NCBI GenBank assembly: GCA_023150565.1
Contig: JAKLKR010000001.1
Span: 54,804 to 118,803 of the forward strand
Length of the DNA: 64,000 nucleotides
DNA from: Planctomycetota bacterium
GTDB taxonomy: Bacteria; Planctomycetota; UBA11346
Direction: 5' to 3'
Part shown: positions 53,102 through 62,600 of the stretch, one piece after another
Numbering within the stretch: position 1 is the first letter of the stretch
Layout: every line of letters starts with the position of its first letter
Position numbers and translations under genes: made by a program
The notes under the pieces: model-generated
The model's input: only the letters and a program-made list of their open reading frames with translations
The model's database searches: none
What the model was told of the DNA's origin: nothing

Positions 53102-54055
53102 TCAGTGGTCGCGGGCGACCAGGAACTCGGCGAGCTCGGCCAGCCGCTCGCGGCCGGGCCCGGGTGGAAGGGGAGCCAGCACCGCGCGCGCCTGGGCGGC
53201 GAGCCGCTGCGCGCTGGCGAGCGCGCTGGCGAGGGCGCCGCCGGCGACCACCTCGGCGCGCATCGATTCGACCGCCTCGGCCGAGACCGCGCCCAGCAGG
53301 CGGCGTTCGGCGGCGGCGCGGTCGGGGGCGGCGGCGAGGTGGCGCAGGATGGGCAGGGTCATGCGCCCGCGCTCGAGGTCGGTGGCCAGGGTCTTGCCGA
53401 CCTTGAGCGCGTCGCCGCCCAGGTCGAGGCAGTCGTCGGCGATCTGGAAGGCCATGCCGCACAGGCGGCCGAATTCCGCCGCCGCCGCACGCTGGCCGGC
53501 GTCGCCGTCGAGGGCGCCGTATTCCGCCGCCAGCTCGGTCAGGCAGGCGGTCTTGGCGTAGATGATGCGCTCGTACTCGGCCTCGCTGAGCGAGGTGTCG
53601 CGCGCCACCACCTGCTGGTGCAGCTCGCCGCGGCAGATCACCCCGGTGACCTCGGTGATGCGCTTGATGCGCCCGATGTCGCCGAGCCCGGCCACCAGCG
53701 CGAAGGCGCGGGTATAGAAGTAGTCGCCCAGCAGCACCGCGGTGGTGTTGCCCAGGCGCACGTGCGCGGTGGGCACCCCGCGGCGCACGGTGCCGTCGTC
53801 GATGAGGTCGTCGTGGATGAGGGTGGCGGTGTGGATCAGCTCGAGCGCGGCGCCCAGGCGGTGATGCTCGGGACCGACCCGGCCGAGGCTCTCGGCCACC
53901 AGCAGCAGCAGGGCCGGGCGCAGCATCTTGCCGTGGAAGCGGCCGAGGTCGGCGATGAGGGCGGCGACGCGCGGCTCGGGATCGGCCAGGGCCGCGGCCA
54001 TCTCCCGCTCCACCGCCGCCAGATGCGGGGCCAGCCCCGCGAGGGCGGCGATCAT
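53102..54055 (-). CDS. Polyprenyl diphosphate synthase (IspB/HepT-type)
   Basis: A 317-residue all-helical prenyltransferase that extends farnesyl or geranylgeranyl diphosphate with isopentenyl diphosphate, for quinone side chains. The first aspartate-rich motif is HDDLIDDGTVRRG (D82, D83, D86) and the second ADDCLD (D207, D208, D211). GKMLRPALLLLVAESLG near residue 42 is also conserved. Chain length depends on residues before the first motif (HTATLIHDD), where a small Ala and Thr suggest a long product. The ATG overlaps the stop of the response regulator gene by ATGA. pcnB follows 80 bases downstream. Confidence 0.92.
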   Translation of the reverse strand: MIAALAGLAPHLAAVEREMAAALADPEPRVAALIADLGRFHGKMLRPALLLLVAESLGRVGPEHHRLGAALELIHTATLIHDDLIDDGTVRRGVPTAHVRLGNTTAVLLGDYFYTRAFALVAGLGDIGRIKRITEVTGVICRGELHQQVVARDTSLSEAEYERIIYAKTACLTELAAEYGALDGDAGQRAAAAEFGRLCGMAFQIADDCLDLGGDALKVGKTLATDLERGRMTLPILRHLAAAPDRAAAERRLLGAVSAEAVESMRAEVVAGGALASALASAQRLAAQARAVLAPLPPGPGRERLAELAEFLVARDH

Positions 54056-54717
54056 TCGTCGTCGCTCTCGCCCCCGTCGAGCACCGGCGCCGGACGCGGC
54101 GCCGAGGTATCGACCGAGCGGGCGATCTCCTGCAGGCTGCGGCCGAGGGATTCGACGCTCACCGGCTTGCGCAGGCAGGACACGATCTGGGGGTTGAGCC
54201 GGCCCATCTCCTCGACCCGGTCGAAGGGCTCATAGGCGCTCACCACCACCACCTTGCTGTCGGCCAGCTCGGGGCGGCGCAGCAGCTCCTGCAGCACCGC
54301 GAAGCCGTCCATGCCCGGCATCATGATGTCGAGCAGCATGATGTGCGGACGCACGGTGCCGACCGCGATGCAGGTGTCGACGCCGTTGACCGCCTCGTGG
54401 ATGGCGGCGCCGGGCAGGAAGCGTTCGGCCACCTTGCGCAGCAGCAGCACCACATCGGGGTGGTCGTCGGCGATGAGGACGTTGACCTTGCCCCCGACCG
54501 GGGCGCGCGAGGGGCCCTCGATGAGCACATCCGGCATCTGGAACGAGCGGCAGAACTCGCGCAGATCCTCGGGTTTGACGCGAAAATGCCCGCTTGGCAG
54601 GCTGTAGGCCTTGAGGTGGCCGGCGATGATCCAGCGATAGACGGTGGTGCGGCTGACATTGCAGCGCTTGGCGACCTTGCCGAGACTATAGTGGTCGTCG
54701 CTGGGCATGAGGAGCAT
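54052..54717 (-). CDS. Response regulator with an N-terminal excisionase-type HTH
   Basis: A 221-residue protein with reversed domain order. Residues 10-55 (YSLGKVAKRCNVSRTTVYRW, then LPSGHFRVKPEDLREF) are a MerR/excisionase-type winged helix that reads DNA. Residues 78-198 form a receiver domain: VLIADDHPDVV, phospho-acceptor D130 in IMLLDIMMPGMDG, and the Lys in CLRKPVS. Most response regulators have the receiver first. Two ATGs are possible (54717 or 54708); neither has a clear ribosome binding site. It heads a unit with the polyprenyl synthase (ATGA overlap). The cognate kinase is not adjacent. Confidence 0.85.
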   Translation of the reverse strand: MLLMPSDDHYSLGKVAKRCNVSRTTVYRWIIAGHLKAYSLPSGHFRVKPEDLREFCRSFQMPDVLIEGPSRAPVGGKVNVLIADDHPDVVLLLRKVAERFLPGAAIHEAVNGVDTCIAVGTVRPHIMLLDIMMPGMDGFAVLQELLRRPELADSKVVVVSAYEPFDRVEEMGRLNPQIVSCLRKPVSVESLGRSLQEIARSVDTSAPRPAPVLDGGESDDE

Positions 54718-54749
54718 CCGATGGGGGCAACGCTTGTAACGTTCGTGCA

Positions 54750-54960
54750 GGGCAGGGGCAAGGGGGGAGGGGAGGGGAAGAAAGGATGAAGGTAGAAGGA
54801 GGAAGGAGGAAGGGTTGCCGACCCCTATCCTGGGACGGGATCCATCCCCGGCTGGGGGCTGGATAGTCATTCCTTCCTCCTTCCTCCTTCTGCCTTCCTC
54901 CTTTCTTCACGCCCTCCTTCCTCCTTCCTCCTTTCTCCTTTCTTCTAGCCTTCCCCCCCG
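54750..54960. repeat. Homopurine then homopyrimidine tracts (inverted repeat)
   Basis: The plus strand is almost pure purine around 54757-54814 (repeated GGAGGAA units) and almost pure pyrimidine at 54870-54960 (repeated CTTCCTC units), separated by about 55 bases of ordinary sequence. The two tracts are complementary in their repeat units, so they could form a long hairpin or slipped structures, and either tract could form a triplex. They fill the gap between the response regulator and the GT9 gene and run almost into the GT9 start codon. There is no coding sequence. Confidence 0.8.
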
Positions 54961-54963
54961 CCC

Positions 54964-55974
54964 ATGAACGTCCTGATCCTCCGCCTTGGCGCCTTCGGCG
55001 ACATCGTCCACACCCTGCCCCTGGCCGCCGACCTGGCGGCCGCCGGGCATCGTGTCGGATGGGCATGCGAGGATCGTTGGAGCTGCCTGCTCATCGGCTC
55101 GGCCGCGGTGGCACGCATCCACCCCCTGCCGCGCGCAGAGCTGCGCGACCGCCGCCGCCCATGGGGTGAACGCCTGACCGCCCTGCGCCGCTTCGCCCGC
55201 GACCTGCGCGCAAGCGGCTATGATGCGGTGATCGACGCCCAGGGCCTGGCCAAGAGCGCCGCCCTGGCGGTGGTCGCCAACGCCCCCCAGACCGTCGGCC
55301 ACGCCCGCCCACGCGCGCGCGAGCTGTCCTGGCTGGCCACCCAGGTCCAGGTGCCGACCACCAGCGTGCACGTCATCGATCAGCAGCGCGCCCTGGGCGG
55401 CGCCCTCGGGGTGGCCGCCCAGGGCCCCTGGCACTTCCCCCTGCCAGCCTGGTCGGCGGAACGCCGCTGGGCGCTCGACTGGCTGGCCGGCCAGGGCCTG
55501 GTGCGGCCCTGGCTGTTGAATGTGGGGGCTGGCTGGCCGACCAAGGTGTGGCCGCAGGAACGCCAGATCGCCTTCGCCCGCCTGGCCGCGGAACGGCGCA
55601 TCCAGCTGGTGGTGGCCTGGGGCTCGCCGGCCGAACGCCAGGCCGCCGAGGCGGTGGTGGCGGCGGTGCCGGGCACGGTTCTGGCCCCCGACACCGCCAT
55701 CCCCCAGCTCGCCGGCCTGCTCGCTGCAGCGCGGGTGGTGGTGAGCGGCGACACCGGCCCGCTCCACCTCGCCCTCGCCCTCGGCACCCCGGCGGTGGGT
55801 CTGTTCGGCCCGGTGCCGGCCAGCCGCAATGGCCCGCGCGGGCGAGGCTACCGCACCCTGCAGGCCCCCGGCGCCCTGTGGGAACGCCGCGATGTCAGCC
55901 GGGTCGACATGGGTGCGATCAGCGCCGACGGGGTGTGGCAGGCGGCCGAGTCGGCGATCGCCGAGCGGCATTGA
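54964..55974 (+). CDS. Family 9 glycosyltransferase (heptosyltransferase-like)
   Basis: A 336-residue GT-B enzyme of the WaaC/WaaF group. It starts MNVLILRLGAFGDIVHTLPL, the glycine-rich first loop of the family, and has VISGDTGPLHLALALGTPAVGLFGPV-like donor site residues near 260 (SGDTGPLHLALALG). VIDAQGLAKSAALA is also typical. Such enzymes add heptose to the lipopolysaccharide inner core. The start codon is preceded by CCCCCCCGCCC and no Shine-Dalgarno sequence, so initiation may be unusual. The gene is well separated from its left neighbour by the purine/pyrimidine region. Confidence 0.88.
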   Translation: MNVLILRLGAFGDIVHTLPLAADLAAAGHRVGWACEDRWSCLLIGSAAVARIHPLPRAELRDRRRPWGERLTALRRFARDLRASGYDAVIDAQGLAKSAALAVVANAPQTVGHARPRARELSWLATQVQVPTTSVHVIDQQRALGGALGVAAQGPWHFPLPAWSAERRWALDWLAGQGLVRPWLLNVGAGWPTKVWPQERQIAFARLAAERRIQLVVAWGSPAERQAAEAVVAAVPGTVLAPDTAIPQLAGLLAAARVVVSGDTGPLHLALALGTPAVGLFGPVPASRNGPRGRGYRTLQAPGALWERRDVSRVDMGAISADGVWQAAESAIAERH

Positions 55975-56008
55975 CCGCCACCGCCCGGGTGGGCAGGATC
56001 GCCCCCCC

Positions 56009-56341
56009 ATGTGGCGCACCGACGATCATGAACGCATCCGGGTGCTGACCTGGAGCGGCCAGCGCCCCGGCGAACCGGTGGACTGGCGCCAGCTCGGCCA
56101 GCTGCTGGTGGACCAGCCGCAGGCGCGCTGGGTGGTCGATCTCAGCCCGATCCCGCTGGTGACCTCGGAAGGCCTGGCGCAGATCATGGGCGCGGTGCGG
56201 CGGGTGCGCGAAGCCGGCGGGCGGGTGGCGCTGTGCGGGCTGTCGCCGGCCCTGCGCCAGGTCGCCGCCTCGGTGCGTCTCGACCGCCTGGTCGAGATCC
56301 TGCCCGATGTCATCGCCGCGGTCGCCGCCCTGCGCACCTGA
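56009..56341 (+). CDS. STAS-domain protein (anti-sigma factor antagonist-like)
   Basis: A 110-residue protein with a single STAS fold: WVVDLSPIPLVTSEGLAQIM holds the segment where SpoIIAA-type antagonists carry a phosphorylatable Ser (here in VTSEGL), and AGGRVALCGLSPALRQVA follows. Such proteins take part in partner-switching control of sigma factors or other targets. No matching kinase or anti-sigma factor is adjacent. The start at 56009 is chosen from the length of the family; an in-frame earlier start would overlap the GT9 gene. It lies 34 bases after the GT9 stop. Confidence 0.8.
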   Translation: MWRTDDHERIRVLTWSGQRPGEPVDWRQLGQLLVDQPQARWVVDLSPIPLVTSEGLAQIMGAVRRVREAGGRVALCGLSPALRQVAASVRLDRLVEILPDVIAAVAALRT

Positions 56342-56347
56342 TCTGCG

Positions 56348-57484
56348 ATGACGGAGCCGCCGCTGCTCCAACGTGCCGCCACCGCCACCGACCGGCCACT
56401 GCGACGCCTGATCGCCATCATCCTCGCCGCCGGCGCCCTGCTCGCCCTCGGCTGGTGGGGTGGGCAGCGGCGGCCGCCGCCAGAACTGCTGACGACCCAC
56501 CCCGGCCATGCCGGTGAACTGGCGCGCAGCCTCGAACGCCTGATCGCCGGCGCCCGCACCCGGGCATGGTGCGCGGTCTACGTGGTGCGCCCGGACGGCG
56601 ACGGCCCGGTCCAGGGCCTGCTCGACGCCCTCGCCGCCGCCGCCGCGCGCGGCGTCGACGTGCGGGTGTGCCTGGATGCCGGCCCCGACCCGGTCACCGG
56701 CGCCGACGAGGACAAGAACCAGGCCGCAGCGGCCTGGCTGGCCGGGCACGGGGTGCGGGTGGTGCGCGACGAGGCGAAGGTCACCACCCACGCCAAGGTG
56801 GTGGTGGTGGACGGCCGCTGGCTGGTGGCCGGCAGCCACAACTGGACCCGGGCCGCGCTCACCACCAACCGCGAGATATCCCTGCTGGTCGACGATCCGC
56901 CGGCGGCCACCACCACCGCCATCGCCCTGCCCGCCGGGGTGGGGCGGGAGGTCATCATCGCCGCCGCCGATCCCGACAGCCCGCTGCTGACCTGGACGCT
57001 GGGCGCGGTGCCGGCCGGCATCCAGGCCGAGCTGCTGGACGCGGCCGGCGGCCGCCTGCGCCTCGCCGCCCCCGCCGGCAGCCACGGCCGGTACCGCCTG
57101 CCGCTGGCGGTGGGCGACGGCACCACCACCACCGCCGCCGACCTCGACCTGATGGTGACCGCGGCCGGGGATCCCCGGCCGCACCCCGCCGCCGACCTGC
57201 CGGCGCAGGTGTGGCGCGGCGACCGCCTGCAGGTCGACATCCCCTTCGACTGCAGCGAGGTGCCCGGCGCCGAACTCGACTTCTTCACCGCCGGCGCGGT
57301 GCCGGCCGGCCTCGACATCGCCCCGCTCAGCCCGCGCAGCGTGCGCCTGGTCTGGCAGGTCGCCGCCGACGAGCCGCTTGGGCACCGCTCCTTCGCGCTG
57401 GTCGCGGTGGTGCGAGGATCGCTGGTCAGCGGCGTGCTGCCGCTGCTGGTGCTGGTGCGGCCGCCGCCGCAGGGAGGCGGTTGA
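56348..57484 (+). CDS. Membrane-anchored phospholipase D-like protein with a beta domain
   Basis: A 378-residue protein with an N-terminal membrane segment (about residues 21-37) and a single HKD motif: H148, K150 and D155 in THAKVVVVDGRWLVAGSHNW, followed by TTNREISLL. Most phospholipase D enzymes have two HKD motifs; those with one (Nuc/endonuclease type) act as dimers. The second half (about 190-378) is beta-rich and resembles a cadherin- or Ig-like module. It starts 6 bases after the STAS gene. The substrate (lipid or nucleic acid) is unknown, and cell-surface or periplasmic location is inferred from the anchor. Confidence 0.83.
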   Translation: MTEPPLLQRAATATDRPLRRLIAIILAAGALLALGWWGGQRRPPPELLTTHPGHAGELARSLERLIAGARTRAWCAVYVVRPDGDGPVQGLLDALAAAAARGVDVRVCLDAGPDPVTGADEDKNQAAAAWLAGHGVRVVRDEAKVTTHAKVVVVDGRWLVAGSHNWTRAALTTNREISLLVDDPPAATTTAIALPAGVGREVIIAAADPDSPLLTWTLGAVPAGIQAELLDAAGGRLRLAAPAGSHGRYRLPLAVGDGTTTTAADLDLMVTAAGDPRPHPAADLPAQVWRGDRLQVDIPFDCSEVPGAELDFFTAGAVPAGLDIAPLSPRSVRLVWQVAADEPLGHRSFALVAVVRGSLVSGVLPLLVLVRPPPQGGG

Positions 57485-58315
57485 ATGCGCCGCCTGGCCC
57501 TGCCCTGCCTGCTGCTGCTGGCCGCGGCCTGCTCCTCCGGCCCGCAGTCGGCCCCCACCGCCGCCCTGTCGGCCTCGGTGACGCAGGTGCGCGCGGCCTG
57601 GCGCGTGCTCGATCTGCGCACCGGGGCGGTGGCGGCGATGGAGGCGGTGCCCGGCCTGGCCGCCGATCCCGCCTACCGCGACCACCTGGTCGCCTTCCGC
57701 CTGGTGCGCGACCTGACCGGCGCCACCGGCCAGGCGGCGGGCAGCTTCGCCCGCCAGGATGACGAGCCCGCCGCGGTCGCCGCCCCCGCCCCGCTGGCGA
57801 TCGCCGCCTTCGAGCTGACCCGCGCCCAGTGGCGCCGGCTGGCCGGGACCGCGCCCTGGCAGCAGCTCGTCCCCGCACCGGCCGCCGGCGGCGAGGACCT
57901 TCCCGCCACCGGCATCTCCTTCCTCGACGCCACCGCCGCCCTGGCGGCGTGGAACGCCGCGCATGGGCAGCGGCTCGAACTGCCGCCCGCCGACGCCTGG
58001 GAGATCGCCGCGCGCGCCGGCGTCGGCGGGCCATTCCCCTGGGGCGCCTCCACCGACGTCGGAGTCGCCGCCGCCTGGGCGGTGACCTGGGACACCGGCG
58101 GGGCGGCGGGTCCGCTGCCGGTGGGGCGGCGGACCGCCAACGCCCTCGGTCTGCATGATGTGGCCGGCAACGCCGCCGAGCTGACCGCAGATGGCTCAGC
58201 CCGCGGCGGCAGCTGGGCCGATGCCCTGGCCATGGCCAGGCCGGCCAACCGCCTGCTGCTGGCCGCCGACACCCGCCACGCCGGGGTCGGCCTGCGCCTC
58301 AGCTTCCGGCCCTGA
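57485..58315 (+). CDS. Sulfatase-modifying-factor (SUMF1)-like lipoprotein
   Basis: A 276-residue predicted lipoprotein (ALPCLLLLAAAC, cysteine near 16). The C-terminal half follows the formylglycine-generating-enzyme fold: ELTRAQWRRLAG, ISFLDATAALAAWNAAHGQR, LGLHDVAGNAAELT and ARGGSW ending in GVGLRLSF. The catalytic Cys-x-x-x-Cys region of true formylglycine enzymes is not seen, so it is probably a structural relative, such as the carbohydrate- or ligand-binding C-type-lectin-like members. It starts immediately after the PLD-like stop codon, so the two are coupled. Its end overlaps the end of the convergent sigma gene by 17 bases. Confidence 0.75.
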   Translation: MRRLALPCLLLLAAACSSGPQSAPTAALSASVTQVRAAWRVLDLRTGAVAAMEAVPGLAADPAYRDHLVAFRLVRDLTGATGQAAGSFARQDDEPAAVAAPAPLAIAAFELTRAQWRRLAGTAPWQQLVPAPAAGGEDLPATGISFLDATAALAAWNAAHGQRLELPPADAWEIAARAGVGGPFPWGASTDVGVAAAWAVTWDTGGAAGPLPVGRRTANALGLHDVAGNAAELTADGSARGGSWADALAMARPANRLLLAADTRHAGVGLRLSFRP

Positions 58316-59516
58316 GCCCCAGCCGGCGCAGGTAGGCGAGCAGCAGCAGGGCGCGCGCGCGCGTCCCGGCGCAGGGATGGTGCAGCCACTGGGGCAGCAG
58401 GCCCAGGCCCCCGTCGACGGCGGGGTGGCCGGCGGCGGCGCGCCGGCGCAACCAGTCGCAGAGCAGGTCGGCGCCCAGGCGGGCGTCGCGCTTGACCGTG
58501 CGCAGACTCACCCCCAGGCGCTCGGCAATGGCCTCCTGGGCCAGGCCGGCGCCGAGCAGGAGGGCCAGCACCTCGGCGGCGCGGATCGCGGTGGGCGGCG
58601 CCTCGCGCACGAAGTCGTCGAGCTGCGCCTGCCAATCCTCGGCGTGGCGGAGCACCAGGGCCTCGGCGTCGGGCCCGTCGTCGGGGGCGCCGTCCGCGCA
58701 CCGGCGATCGCGCCGGCGCAGCCAGTCGCGGGCGAAATTGCCGATCACCCGGTGCAGATAGGGACGGAAGCGCCCGCGACCGGCGTCATAGCGTTCGCGC
58801 AGGCTGCTCTTCCAGGCGCGGCCCCGATGCTCGCCGCGCTCCAGCGGCTGCTCCATCTCGAGGAAGAACTGCTGCACCAGGTCCTCGGCCTGGTCGCGGT
58901 CGAGGCGGAACTGGCGCAGCACCAGGTCCAGGCAGGGGTCGGCGTAATAGTCGGCGAAGCGGACCGGCTTGGCGGCATCGGGTCCGCTGGGGACGAGGGC
59001 GACGCTGGCGCGGGTGTCGGCGTCATCCCAGCGGCGGGGGCGGGGGGCGTAGGCGAGCTCGAGGAAGGCCTCGGCCTCGGCCACCCCGTTGAGCGCGGCG
59101 GCGCGCATCCAGCGCCCGGCCTCGGCGCGCTCGCCAGCCTCGCCTGCGGCCAGGAGCAGGCCGAGGTTGTACTGCGCCACCCCCAGACCCTGCACCGCCG
59201 CGGCACGGCACCAGCGCAGCGCCTCGCCGCGGTCCTCCTTCACCAGCAGACCCAGGCGGAACTGCGCCTCCGGCACGCCCGCCTCCGCCGCCTGGCGCAG
59301 CAGCCGCGTCCCCTCCCCATCGCCGGCATCACGGGCCAGCAGCAGGTCGGCCAGCCGCCAGGCGGCGCGGCCATGCCCGGCGGCGGCGGCCTGCGCCAGC
59401 AGCGAGCCGGCCGCGTCGCCACCTTCGCCCTGGGCGAGCAGGCGCTTTCCCTCCTGGTACCAGACCTCGGCGTCGCCCGGCCCGGCCGGTCCAGCTGAGG
59501 TCGGGATGGTGGCCAT
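58299..59516 (-). CDS. Sel1-repeat protein fused to an ECF-type sigma factor
   Basis: A 405-residue protein. Residues 15-155 are Sel1-type helical repeats (for example EAQFRLGLLVKEDRGEALRW and GVAQYNLGLLLAAGEAG). Residues 190-270 match sigma region 2 (DQAEDLVQQFFLE, then RFRPYLHRVIGNFARDWLRR) and residues 310-350 match region 4 (EAIAERLGVSLRTVKRDARL), the helix-turn-helix for -35 recognition. No anti-sigma gene is adjacent. Two ATGs are possible, 59516 or 59531, without a clear ribosome binding site. The Sel1 part may hold the sigma factor inactive or sense a partner; this is inference. Confidence 0.8.
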   Translation of the reverse strand: MATIPTSAGPAGPGDAEVWYQEGKRLLAQGEGGDAAGSLLAQAAAAGHGRAAWRLADLLLARDAGDGEGTRLLRQAAEAGVPEAQFRLGLLVKEDRGEALRWCRAAAVQGLGVAQYNLGLLLAAGEAGERAEAGRWMRAAALNGVAEAEAFLELAYAPRPRRWDDADTRASVALVPSGPDAAKPVRFADYYADPCLDLVLRQFRLDRDQAEDLVQQFFLEMEQPLERGEHRGRAWKSSLRERYDAGRGRFRPYLHRVIGNFARDWLRRRDRRCADGAPDDGPDAEALVLRHAEDWQAQLDDFVREAPPTAIRAAEVLALLLGAGLAQEAIAERLGVSLRTVKRDARLGADLLCDWLRRRAAAGHPAVDGGLGLLPQWLHHPCAGTRARALLLLAYLRRLGLRAGS

Positions 59517-59632
59517 GACGGTGCCGACCATGCCGCCGCCGCCGCCGGCCGCACGCGCCCGGATGCGCGGAGCAGGCCGGTGTCGGATACAGGGGATGGA
59601 CGCCGCCAGGCGCGCCAGCAGATGCCCGGCGC

Positions 59633-62600
59633 TCACCAGTTGTGATAGGCGTCGGGATCGTAGCCCGGGCGCCAGGGAACGTAGGGCGAGGCGGCGCCAG
59701 CGCCGCGCGGGGCGACCTCCAGGCGCACCGGCAGCTTGCGCAGGCCGCCCTCGCCGTGGTTGTCGTGCACCTGGATGGCGAACACCTGCGGCTGGCCGAA
59801 GCGGATGCGCTCCGGCGGCAGCAGGTACTCGCGGCGCGCCTCCCAATGCCTGGGCGTTCCGCTGCCGGTCTCGCCCACCAGCGCACCGTCGAGGAAGGTG
59901 CGGTCGGTGTCGTCGACCGTGCCCAGCACCAGGCGCACCTCGCCGTCGCGCCAGGCTTCGGGGATGGTCGCCGCGCAGCGGTACCAGGCGTGGCCGTCGT
60001 AGGGCGCATAGCGCCCGCCCGCCGGCCCCATGGCCGGATCGTGGTAGCGGTGGGAAGGCGCGGCGGGATCGGCCACTCCCTGCTGCTCCCACGACAGGCC
60101 CGCCTGCAGCCAGCGCCAGCCGCCGTCGTCGAAGCCGGCCGCCGCCCACCCCGCCGCCTCGCCCCGGCCGGCGGGGTCGGTGCTGAAGCGCCAGCGCGGC
60201 AGGTCGATGACCGCACGCAGGCCACCCAGGGTGCCGTCCTCGCCCTGGACGCCGGTGAACAACGGCTGCGCGGCGGGTACTGCGCCCATGGCGGTGAGGA
60301 TGCGTTCCACCACCCGCAGCGGTTTGCGCCGCTGCTCGATGTCGATGAACGAGGTGTACGGCTTGCCGGAGGTGAGCTGGTAGGGCCGCGGGACGAAGGC
60401 CGCCGGCGGCAGGCCCACCAGGGTCAGGCGTCCGCCGGCGGCCAGCACCGCCGGCTCGCACCACGGCTGGACGCCGCGGAAGGCGGCGAGCGGGCGCGGA
60501 TCGCGCCAGTGCAGTTCGGCGGGGGCGATCCCAGCCGGGAGCCCGGTCCCGGGCAGGGCGCGCCAGGCCTCCACCGCCGCGGCCGACACCCCGGGGGCCA
60601 GGCCGCCGAGGTCGGCGGATCCCCCCGGGTGCAGCCACACCACCGCCGCCCCGCGCGCCAGGGCGGCGCGTCCGGCTTCCTGCCAGACGGGATCGGCCGC
60701 CGCCGGGGCCAGCACCAGCAGGTCGGCCTCGGCAGGGATGGCGGCGGCGGGGCGGCGCTCCAGGGCGGGAAACAGGGCGGCGATCTCGTCGGCCCAGGCG
60801 CCGTCGCCGGCCAGCACCGCCCGCCGCGCCGGGGCGGCGGCGGGGGCGGGGGCGGCGGCCCAGCGCAGCAGGTTGTCGGCCAGCAGGGTGGCGGCGGGAT
60901 CGAGGCCGTAGCGCGCCACCAGCTCGAACTGGCACAGCAGCACCCGGCCGGCGCCGCGCCGCTGTTCGAGCAGCAGCGCCTCGCGCTGGTCGAATCCGGC
61001 GTCGGCCAGCACCCGGAAGCCGCCACGGTCGGGCTTGAGCAGGGTCCAGGGCGCGACCATGCCGGTGTCAGTCACCAGGTATTTCACATGCGGGTAGTGC
61101 GGGGTGGTCTCCATCTCGCGCGTCGCCGGCGAGGTCGCCGCCGCCATCGCCGAGGGGCCGCGCCAGTCGTGCAGGTCGGCATCCTCAAGCCCGGCGAGGA
61201 CGGCATGGCCGCGCTCGCGCACGAAGGCGGTGCGCTGGCGGGACGGCAGATGGACCAGGTTGGCGCACAGCGACGGGCCCTGGGCCAGCACCACCACGGT
61301 CAGCCCCTGCTCGATCAGACCGCTGCGCTCCGCCTCGGCCAGCACCGGGTCAGGGCGGTCGCCGAGCGCGCCCTCGCCAACCACCAGCACGCGCGCGGCG
61401 CGCACCGCCGCGAGGTCGTCGGCGGTGCTGAATGGCACCCCGGCCCGGCGCAGCAGGGCGGCGGTGCGGCCGAGGGGATCGCGCAGCGCCACCGCCACCC
61501 CCAGGTCGCCAGGCGGGCGGTGGGCGGGGAACAGGGTCACCGCCAGCTCGGCTGAACCCAGCAGGCGGCGGTCATCGCCGAGGGCCTGCAGGCGCAGAAC
61601 GGCATCGGTCCGCCCAGCCACCGCCGGGACCGGGAGCGCAAATGGCCGGCGCAGCACCTCGCCGGCGGCGACCGTGGCGGCGGCGTCCCAGGCCGCCAGT
61701 TCGCGCCCGGCGCGATCGAGCAGGCGTGCCGACAGGGTGAGCGCCAGCACCACCGGACCGTCGTTCACCACCACCGCCTCCTTGGCCAGCGCCTCGCCGG
61801 CGAACCAGGCGTGGACCTGGTCGGCGGGTCCTGCAGGGCCGCCGAGCTGCACCGACACCGGCGCCAGCACCAGGCGCAGGGCGTCGCGGTAGGGTGTGGG
61901 GCGGTCGACCAGCGGCCGACGGTGCTCCAGGTGCAGCAGCGCCGGCTTGATGCCCCAGGTGCGGTCCTCGTCCCAACGCAGTGGACTGCGCCGGGTCTGG
62001 TGGTCGGCCAGGTGGGTGAAGGTCTTTTCGCCGAACAGGCCGATGGCGGGCACGTCCCAGGCGCGCCAGGCGTCGAGGGTGCGCCGCGCCACCAGCTCCT
62101 TGACCGCCATCACCTCGGGCCGCGCCGCATCGCCGTCGTGCGGCTGGGCGATCACCGTGTCGCGCAGCGACGGCGTGCGCACCAGGGCGTAGGCGGCATC
62201 GCCCAGGAAGCGCGCGGCGTGCTCCACCGTCAGCAGCGGCCCGTGGTTGCGCTCGGGGAAGTCGAAGTCCTTGAACTGTTCGAAGTAGGGCAGGCCGAGC
62301 TCGGACGGGAAGAGGACGTTGGGACGCGCCGCGCTCCAGGCCGCGGGCCAGTCGGCGCGTTCCTGCAGGGGCATGCCCATGGACAGGTAATGCATGGTGG
62401 TGAAGAGCTGGGTGAGGTTGCCGGAGGCGTTGTGGTAGACCGGGCGCGCCGGGTCCTCGGCGTGCAGCGCCGCTTCGCAGGCCAGGGCGCGGGCCCGGGC
62501 ATCGTCCTTGCCCGGCGGCATGTAGTCCATCCGCATCGGCGCCTGGGGATGCTGCCCAAGCGGGTACCAGCAGGTGTTGAAGGTGGCCATGTACAGCGCC

